Origin: Apostichopus japonicus
Lineage: Eukaryota; Echinodermata; Holothuroidea; Aspidochirotida; Stichopodidae
NCBI RefSeq assembly: GCF_037975245.1
Contig: NC_092575.1
Location: 29,218,341 to 29,282,340, forward strand
Direction of reading: 5' to 3'
Length of the DNA stretch: 64,000 nucleotides
In this document: one piece after another, positions 55,454-64,000 of the stretch
How the letters are laid out: every line of letters begins with the position of its first letter
Numbering within the stretch: position 1 is the stretch's first letter
Notes under the pieces: generated by a model
Database searches by the model: none
Told to the model about the DNA's origin: nothing
Seen by the model: only the letters and a program-made list of their open reading frames with translations
Translations under genes and position numbers: made by a program

Positions 55454-58400
55454 ATGGCAGACAGCGATGACAGAACGAGACAGCGTAGTGGGAATGAACG
55501 AGGGCGCTATACACACAATGACGTACACTCCCGACGAAGGGGAGGAAATTCAGGCAGGGGATCACATTCTCGAGGAAGAGGTCGCGGTGAAGCACATGGG
55601 TAACTCACCCTTTCAGTGATTCCTATGAAGCCTATATAGTTAACTATATAAAGTCAATTAAAGAAGAGGACATATATCATGTGTGGTGGTAGCCTGTTGT
55701 TGAGAATGTACTAGCTCTGTTATTTGTTTTCTTTGTTTTGTGTCTACAATGTCATGTTTACTGGTGGTTCAAAAAATGTTAATAAAAAAAACATTTTTTT
55801 TTCTAAAAAAGAAGGAGTCTGAAGTCTGTCTCCTCTGTGTCCCTATCACGAAGTTTACATCGTTGGGCATTTTTACGTTAATAGCATAACAAATTATCAA
55901 AAATGTTTTCTTTAACAAACTTACTGATCGTTTTCGTACAATGTGTACATTACCCTTGAAAACGTTGTTGTGCTTCAAGAAGTGCACTTGCTTGGTGATT
56001 TATCATTACAGCTTGTTTGCTGGCCCACAGCTGTTCTGCACTTTAAAGATGCGTCCATGAAAGAACATGAAACATATCCCGTCCAAGAGTCTTGTATAAT
56101 TTGCTATCCACCACACAAATGTAAATTTCTAGACTCGATTATTGGGTTCATCATCATCATCATATGGATTCTCACGAGGTAGTACTCCATAACAGTCAAG
56201 TCTAATTATCAATTCTATTCAGGAAAAGTATCAGTACTGATAACATTTGTCATAAATGTTCCATTTTAGCATCTTCACTATAGTATAATGTTGTTATTTT
56301 TAATAACAGGACACCGGTCAGGGGTCAAAGAGGAACTATTCCAATGGGCATGCCTATGTTGAAGAGACTTGAAAATGAAACATCCGACGAGATAGCACGG
56401 TTACTTCATCAGAATAAAAGACCCCTTGAGAAACTTCTTGAAGGAAAAATAGACGACGCAAAAATTGAATTACTTGTCGCTGCTGTGGCTCGTGCATGCA
56501 ATGGAAGCGAAAGAATTAAGGATATATTACTACTTCTTCATGATAAGTCTTTCATTGATACAAAATTGACCTACTGGATAACTAAATGGCCTGCTTTGTA
56601 TTTGTTCAAAGATGAATGCGAAAGTGTAGTGAGTACGACCGTGGAACTGCTCAGTCAGATGCTTCATTTAGTTCCGGACGTAATAACGTCATTAGGAGTA
56701 GCCCTTTTCGTCTTAAAGGGAGTCATTAAAGAATTCGAGCAAAAGGACATCTTCATTTCTCCAGAAGTTGGGTCAAAACTTTGTAAATTAACTGAAAAAC
56801 ATTCCAATTACCTACGAGACAGTGGCGAAGTAACTTCTCGCAGGGGGCGGAGAATACCAGACAATTCAAGCGAAACACCACCTGACAACTTTAGGGATCT
56901 ACCAGTACTTCCAACTCCTATAGAACTTCGCAAAGACTATGAACCTTTCCTGCGTAGAAACATCGTAAACGGCAGGTATAGTGATGTTAATCATTACTTA
57001 GACATTCATTTTCGTCTTTTGAGGGAGGATTTTGTGCAACCCTTACGTGAGGGAATTGCCGAGTACACAGCTGAAGTAGCCAAAAGAGGAGCACAGGCTA
57101 AAAAGCGCTACCAAAATTTTCGTTTATATAACAATGTTCGTGCCGTTGGCATTGACCCATCTAAAGGGGGGCTTTTGTACATATTGAAGTTTGATGTGGA
57201 CAACAGCCTTCAGCGAGTGAAATGGGAGCTTAGCAAAAGACTCATATTTGGGTCTTTAATATGCCTTTCGCGAGACGATTTCAAGACCCTGATATTTGGG
57301 GTCGTTGCCAACAGAGACCCAAAGCAATTGAAACAAGGATTTTTAAGTGTGACATTCGATATTGAACCTAGACAATCACAAGAAATATTCTCTTATTCCT
57401 TCAAGATGGCGGAATCTTCCTCTTACTTTGAAGCTTATCGGCATGTACTGGGATGTCTGCAAGCAATAGATACGCACAACTTTCCCTTTACACGATATAT
57501 CATCAGTGCTAACCGTGAACCGCACCTGCCAAGATATATTAAGAATGATCCCGATTGTACATTCAATTTAGCGACGACAGCAACTTCGTGGGTCAATGAC
57601 GAACCTGACACAAGCATCAGGCTGTCACTTAGCAGGCAGCGACATGAGGCATCTTCTCAAAGTGCGCATTTAGAGGAAGTTTGTGTTAGTGCAAACGCAG
57701 GTTGGCCAAGCGCAGAATTGATGGGATTTGATGAATCTCAAATGATTGCTTATAAAGCAGCACTTCAAGAGGAAGTTTGTCTCATTCAAGGACCACCTGG
57801 TACTGGGAAAACATATGTTGGGCTAAAAATCGTTCAAACCCTATTGAAAAACAAAAGTGTTTGGGGTAGGAATAAACCATTGCTTGTGGTTTGCTACACC
57901 AACCATGCACTTGACCAATTCCTTGAAGGTATCCTTGAGTTTCAAAAAACAGGGATCGTAAGGATTGGTGGGAGAAGTGTCAGCGAGAAGATAAAAGACC
58001 TTAATCTTAATCAAGTTAAGCGGCGATGTCAGAAGTCAGGAAGATGGCAGTATGGAATGGTTATGGGAGAGATGACAGAATGTGCAAAGGAGATACAAAA
58101 ATACAAGTCAATAATTGATGCAGTTAGTAAAAAGCCATTGAAAACCGAGATTCTTGAAGATGTAATGACTGAAAATCAACGAGAAAGTTTTCAAGCATAC
58201 AAGAACTATTGCACAACCGACGTTATTGTTGTTTGGCTTTGCCTTTCCGATGAAAGAGGATGGATGATTGGTGCAAACGAAAGAGTGAATGATTTCAGAG
58301 AAGGCAACGATTATGACTACAGAGAGCACCAAGGAGTAGAAATGGAGCAAGTGAAGGACGGAGAGCATGATTTCGAAGGTGAGGAAGAAAATGAAATGGA

Positions 58401-60629
58401 TGATGTTGAGGACGAAGAACTCGAAAGAAGATTTATTGATGACGAAGATGACTTCCTGCAGTCCCTTGGTTCTCTTGCAGAACACACCCCTGAAAATGTT
58501 ACTGTGTCTCTCCCATCGCATGAAAATGAGGTTATACACGACAGAAGTGGATGGACCACCAAAGTCTCAAAGAAAAGTCGTAAGATTGATCGAGTTATCC
58601 TTAAAAAACTTGCGGAACCCGACCATATGACTCAAGAAGAAGCTACAAACATTACAGATATTTGGTCTTTAGATGAAAGGCAAAGATGGAGGCTGTACCG
58701 ATTCTGGGTGCAAATCTATATTCGAAAAATTCATCAGAAGCTTCGCCAATTGTTTGTTGAATATGATAGAAAAGCGGCCATTTTAAAGGAACTGAGAGTA
58801 GATGATGACTTTGAAGCATTGAGAAATCAGGATGTCATTGGTATAACAACAACTGGTGCTGCAAAGTACAACAAACTATTGAGAAAAGTAGGACCGCCGA
58901 TTATCGTGGTAGAAGAGGCTGCAGAAATTTTAGAAGCACATGTCATCACCTCACTTAGTGAACATACTCAGCATTTAATTCTTATAGGTGACCACCAACA
59001 GCTGAGACCTAACCCTACTGTCTTTAAACTGTGTAAGGACTACAAGCTGGATGTATCCCTTTTTGAGCGACTGATGAGAAATGGCATTCCTTGCCATCGC
59101 CTATCTCTACAGCATCGAATGAGACCGGAGATATCACATATTCTCAAAATTCACAGCGATTTCTATCCGGGGCTTCTTGACCATGAAATGGTAAATAAGT
59201 ACGACAATATACTCGGTGTATCGAAGAATTTATATTTTATCGAACATAACATCCAAGAAATACACGATGAAGAAAACAAAAGCCGATCCAACCTACACGA
59301 AGCACGCTTTCTCACATCGCTCTGTAAATATTTACTGCAACAAGGCTACAGTCCCTTTCAAATAACGATTCTTACAGCTTACAAGGGACAAGTTTTCATT
59401 TTCAAACAAATTATGGACAAAAAGACATTTGAAGGTGTCCGTGTCTGCCCTGTTGACAATTTTCAAGGAGAAGAAAATGACATAATTCTCCTTTCATTCG
59501 TTAGGAGTAATGTGGAAGGCAATATCGGATTTCTAAAAGTATCCAACAGAATTTGCGTAGCATTGTCGAGAGCCAAGAAAGGCTTATACTGTATTGGGAA
59601 CTTTACATTGATGTCTCGGGAAAGTAAAGTCTGGACAGCAATTACATCCGACCTGCAGAAAAGAAATCTCATTGGCCCAAGTTTAAAATTGTTCTGTCGC
59701 AATCACCCAACACGTCCGTTGGAAGTCTCTACTTCCGAAGATTTTAAGGGAGCACCAGATGGAGGATGCAAGTTGCCATGTGCGGCAAGGTTAGATTGCG
59801 GACACACCTGCCAAATGAAATGCCATCCTTCAGATAAAGAGCATAGGGACATCTTGTGTAAAAGACCTTGTGAGAGAGATGTGTGTGTTTTACAACACCC
59901 GTGCCCATTGAAATGCTTTCAGCAGTGTCACGAGAATTGTCAGAAACCTGTGCAAAAGTTGTTACCCTGTTCACATAAACAGTGGGTCCAGTGTTACCAG
60001 AAAACAGGTGATGTTAACTGCAGTAGCAAGTGCAACAGATTGTTGCCATGTGGTCACCAATGCAAAAACCGCTGCGGGCAAGATTGCTCAACATTTTGTA
60101 CTAAAATGATCCTGAAGACATTTCATCCTTGTGGTCACAAATCGGAAGTACAGTGTTCTGAAATATCTTGCCCCGAGGAATGTAAGGTTCTTCTAAAATG
60201 TGAGCATCGTTGTCAAGGGACTTGCGGTAAATGTGAAAACGGGAAATATCACGTAAGATGCACACAAAAGTGTAAGCGGATACTACTGTGCGGACATACT
60301 TGTAATCAAGCGTGTTCCAGAAGCTGTCCTCCGTGTTCCAGACCTTGTGAAAATCGATGTAGGCATAACAAATGCCAGAAAACATGCGGTGAAAGCTGTG
60401 CGGTGTGCAAGGAGAAATGTAAATGGAGTTGCAGTCACAAAGTCTGTTATAAAGCCTGTGGAGATGAGTGTGATCGTGAGCCATGTAATTTACCATGCAA
60501 AAACAGACTCCGGTGTGGACACCCATGTATTGGGCTATGCGGTGAGCGTTGTCCCACACTATGTCGCCATTGTAACAAGGCAGATGTAACAACCATCTTA
60601 TTTGGATATGAGGATGAGCCGCGTGCCAG
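55454..60629 (+). CDS. ZNFX1: ZNFX1-type NFX1 zinc-finger helicase (3' end outside window)
   Basis: Two exons seen. Exon 1 (55454-55599, ATG, donor GTAACT) encodes 48 residues rich in Arg/Gly (SRGRGRGE). Exon 2 (56310-60629, acceptor AATAACAG) joins in phase 2 and ends at a strong GTGAGT donor, again phase 2, so the gene continues. The joined 1488 residues show an N-terminal helical region, a UPF1-like SF1 helicase with GPPGTGKT (about 543-550), VVEEAAE (about 916), QHRMRPE (about 984), FQGEENDI (about 1099) and VALSRAKKG (about 1132), then NFX1-type Cys/His fingers (about 1178-1474). Domain order and motifs match animal ZNFX1 (human protein about 1,900 residues), an RNA helicase acting in antiviral sensing in mammals and in small-RNA inheritance in nematodes. 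An acidic insert (about 726-766, GEEENEMDDVEDEE) lies between helicase motifs. The missing C-terminal part must be encoded beyond the Penelope-like insertion. Confidence 0.93.
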
Positions 60630-61319
60630 GTGAGTGTCTCAGTGAATTTTGGGGTCAAATGCCTTTTATTGTTCTCTTTTTTATTACTACTATACTTTTA
60701 TATTATGACACCTAGGTAGGCAAAATATATACAATGAATACAAGGAAAAGAACTGGCAGGTAACAACATATTAACAAAAAGTATCTTTAATTGCATATAA
60801 CGATCATTGAGTGATTAATAAATACATAAAGTTACTGTTAACTGGGAAACTACTGCTTATAAAGTTCTGTATGACTCCAGTACATTTAGGATACTTAGAT
60901 CAGGCTACACTAAAAGCTCTCAAAGAACAACTATGTATGTAGGGACAGAAAACAGCACTGCTAGCCTGGGCTTTCGATTTCGAGTAAGTGATCCATAGAC
61001 GACTACACTTAGAACCACCTGAAGCTGTGCGTATGTGTGCGTGTGTGATGACGAGAGCTTGTGAGCGAATACATCAGATTAGGGTACATCAGCTGATCTC
61101 ATATTTGACATGTGGCGTACGTAGCATGAGTTCAAGAACTTTATCTTTGGGCAAGTAGATGAAAGGTCATTTAAGGTCACCAGAGTTCAAACTGTGGAAA
61201 TCTTTTATATGTTAAACTTTGCATTGTATTTGTATTTGTACTTGTATTTTAATTGTTTTGTTTCAGTTTTCCATTTTCTATTTGTCATTTACTCATCCCG
61301 CTGTTTTCATATGTCTTCA
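60630..61319 (+). other. ZNFX1 intron sequence
   Basis: Starts with the GTGAGT donor at the end of ZNFX1 exon 2. No exon for the next conserved part of ZNFX1 was recognised. 'aaaggtcatttaaggtcaccagagttcaaa' at about 61160-61190 again resembles the AGGTCA family, here as a short remnant. Confidence 0.5.
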
Positions 61320-63260
61320 CAATTTTTTTCTTCAGAAGCTCACTCAATTGATGCAGAAATCCCAGCGCTATTCTTTTCATCGACAAGATTACATCAAGGA
61401 AGCCAATCGTCATCTGTCCAACAGCGATAATTACACCCTCCTTGATTCTGGTCCCACCGATATTTCTTTCCTTTCCCACACAAACTGTACGGCAGCCATG
61501 TTTTATCTTCTGCCCAAAATTCACAACCCTGCTAACCATGGTAGGTCTATTATCTCAGGCAATGGCTACCCACCGAGCGGTTTCCTTGTTTATGGAACAC
61601 TTCATCAAACCTCTTGTTCCTAAGATTAATTCTTACATCCATGACATTCCAGATTTCCTCAGGAAAATTGAGGATGTCAAGAAAACAATCCCCAGTACAA
61701 CCATCGTAGGTACGTTCGACGTCACTTCTCTTTACACTTACATCCCTCATGCTGAATGTATCACAGTAACCTGTGCAGCCTTGTCCAATAATGGCCACCC
61801 TTGTCCACCCAATTCGTGCAACAGGTTCTCACCAAAAACAACTTCAAAGACACGGGCCTTTCATGGGTACCAGATTGGCGCATTCAATTGCTTGCCTGTT
61901 TATGCCTCTCCTAGAAAAACGCACGTTCCACGCAGCTCCCTGCCGTCCTCTTATCTGGTGGCGCTAAATTGATGACATCTTCTTCGTTTGGACCAGTAAT
62001 CAAGATAACCTGCTCACCTTCATTAATCACATTAAATCCTTTAACAGCACTATTACATTCACCTCTGATTACTTTCATCAACAGTTTAACTTCCCCAATG
62101 TGACTGTTTGCAAGGAAAACGGCTCTCTCTCTCTACTGACTTATACACCAAGCCCTCAGACACACAACAGTATCCACATTCTACTAGCTGCCATCCCCGC
62201 CACTGCAAGTCTGGAATTGCCTTACAGTCAAGCATTTCGTCTCCGTCGTAGTTGCTCTAATGTTTCCTCTTCCATTCGTCATATAGATGTTTAAAACAAC
62301 ACCTTATTGCCAGGAGTTATAGTGCTAGAAGATTTCTTGGAGCCCTTCAGAGCCCGCTCTCTATCCAGATCATCTACATTGCCAGTGAAGGTCAAAAAGG
62401 GAAGATATTGCAATGACAAGCCTCCTCTGGTTGTTACTGTCCACCTAAACCTTCCTCCTCTTCAGCAAATCACCACTAACAACCACAACATTCTCCTTCA
62501 GATAGTCTCCGACGAACCGTTCCTCAAAAAATTCATTGTTTCCTATTGACGTCCACGCAACCTTTGGGACTGCTGCTGTTTCACTTTTAACTTCCAACCC
62601 CACACACATTTAGCATGGTACTTTCAAATGTGATCATACTTCGAGATGCATCGTCTGCATGCAGCCACCACATTCTTGACTCCTTTCTATCACCAGCCAC
62701 AGCACCCAACTCACACACAATGATATTGGTCAAATCACTTGCACAACCACTAATGTCATCTATCTGATCTCTTGTAGAGTTTGTGGCATTCAATATGTTG
62801 GTGAAACCAAAAACTTCCTCAAGAAGCGGATGTATGGTCACAGATCGACAGTCAATACCATGAAGACTTAGACCCCGATTTAAAAACACTTTAACATTCC
62901 CAACCATACCGTTAATGACATGTCCCTGCAGGGGGTTGCATCCTTAGGTAGCCGTCCTAATCTAGTACGACAACCCCCCCCCCCCCTCTTCATCTCCCTT
63001 TCCCCTTCTGTCACCCCTCTTCTCCTAGCTTTGTTCCACCTCTTTTCTCTACACTTTCTTGTTATTCAGTTTATCTCCTACCTCTCCTCTTCCCCCTGTT
63101 GGTTTCTTTCTTCTCTCCACCCTTTGTCTACTAATCCTCTGACTTCAGTCTCTTTTGTTTTTACCCGCTCATTAACCTATCTGTAATCTGTGCTTGTATT
63201 TTGTCCCTTGAATTTTCTGTTACTTGTCATTCAGCCTCTGGAGAAGAGCTATATAAAAAA
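61320..63260 (+). pseudogene. Degenerate Penelope-like retroelement (RT + GIY-YIG)
   Basis: Fragments in changing frames give the Penelope-type reverse transcriptase order: FYLLPKIHNPANHGRSIISG (about 61500), then FMEHFIKPLVPKINSYIHD...DFLRKIEDV and FDVTSLYTYIPHAECI (about 61590-61755), then the catalytic block IDDIFFVWTSN (about 61969), whose expected preceding Tyr codon is a TAA stop. A GIY-YIG endonuclease piece follows ([21 protein letters not shown], about 62755-62820). Frame changes near 61570 and 61800-61970, plus stops, show it is inactive, and the segment between the two RT halves is shortened. 'gcctctggagaagagctatat' near 63234 resembles the usual 3' region of such elements. A pyrimidine tract (62970-63180) may be an insertion. 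It lies in the ZNFX1 intron, same strand. Confidence 0.85.
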
Positions 63261-64000
63261 GCAACATGCACTCAAGCCAATGGCTACAACCAGAGCATTA
63301 CATATATGTCTTATCTGTATGGCAGCAGGTGTGAAGAAGAACTGCTACCCCATGACATTAACTATATATATATACATAATAATGTTTGACTGGGCAAGGC
63401 CAAAGTCCGAACAGGGGTGTTGAAACTGCCAGAACAATGGCTTGGGTCACAACAAGTTAACGTTGGTCACACTGAAACCAATGTCATCATTCGGTTTTAT
63501 TAAGAGCTTCAGTATGTAACATTCAGCATCATTAAAACCCATCTCCCGTGCAAATAATAAGCATCGTAATAATTAAAAGAACAAAATACAAACATATGAT
63601 GCACGTGTAGCTTGATAATATCATATTTAGATTTCGTTATATCTCCAGCCTTAATATGTATGAAAGAAAATTAAACATGTACGTGATATCTATCAAATGG
63701 ATTTAAGATTTTCGTACATGTTTGGGAAAGATGTTTGCTATAGCCTATTCTATCACATTAACCAATGATAAAGGTTGTGCGTGAGTCTCCTTCGATGCTG
63801 GTATTTAACTTTTCAGGCATAACAAGCAACCAATGAGAGGGTCCCACTCTGGGTTTATTCATGTAAAAGTAATATGTGCATGGCAAGAAATGAATTGTAT
63901 GTATGTGTGTGTCACGACCTTGTGTGTAAACAAATTAAATAAAAACGTACACGATGTATTTAATTCATGGTACTATTACGGTTAAGCAGTAGTTATTATA
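63261..64000. other. Unassigned sequence, probably ZNFX1 intron
   Basis: No exon, gene or repeat recognised to the end of the window; a short GTATGT/GTGTGT run at about 63898-63912. Confidence 0.35.

Noticed and set aside
60101-60658. 185-codon minus-strand frame
   Set aside because: Lies antisense to the zinc-finger part of ZNFX1; a shadow of a real exon.

Overview
This is a repeat-dense eukaryotic window, A+T-rich, with spliced genes and many animal transposable elements. The best guess is a marine invertebrate deuterostome such as an echinoderm. That rests on a ZNFX1-type gene interrupted by an intron, together with an OTU/endonuclease Helentron, a Ty3/gypsy element primed by tRNA-Trp, a Penelope-like element and hAT-like non-autonomous elements. 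The species is inferred and is not shown by any diagnostic locus. I see no bacterial operon, CRISPR array, rRNA or tRNA gene.

Layout. 0.5-3.1 kb (minus): candidate small secreted-peptide gene, rebuilt from splice signals, with a 65-bp E-box minisatellite in intron 1. 4.2-4.7 kb: 18-bp minisatellite. 5.1-7.0 kb: nested GC-rich transposons. 8.5-14.1 kb, 28.7-34.0 kb and (inverted) 52.7-55.1 kb: three copies of one element family whose body is a 400-bp tandem repeat packed with AGGTCA/TGACCT half-sites. 16.4-23.8 kb (minus): an intact 2454-residue Helentron protein (OTU protease, HUH Rep, Pif1-like helicase, AP-type endonuclease), with minisatellites on both sides. 36.0-41.6 kb (minus): a complete, very young Ty3/gypsy retrotransposon with near-identical 658-bp LTRs. 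43.4-48.2 kb: several hAT-like elements, two with perfect 8-bp target duplications and one nested in another. 48.4-51.9 kb: (TA)n tracts, a 2.4-kb element rich in a GTGACTCGCGTGAC motif, and a hAT-like MITE inside (TA)n. 55.5-60.6 kb (plus): a ZNFX1-type helicase/zinc-finger gene, two exons in the window and continuing past its end. 61.3-63.3 kb: a decayed Penelope-like element, probably in the next ZNFX1 intron.

How the parts relate. The only host genes I can support are the peptide gene and ZNFX1; the rest is mobile or tandem-repeat DNA. Two autonomous elements look recent or intact (Helentron, Ty3/gypsy). The most unusual signal is the 400-bp repeat: each unit carries spaced nuclear-receptor-type half-sites (DR4, DR5 and a DR4-DR5-DR1 composite). 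One copy of the element ends about 330 bp upstream of the ZNFX1 start codon. Its ends (12-bp inverted repeats, CA-rich tract, 3' hairpin) resemble non-autonomous Helentron relatives, so the nearby Helentron could be a mobilising partner; this is inference.
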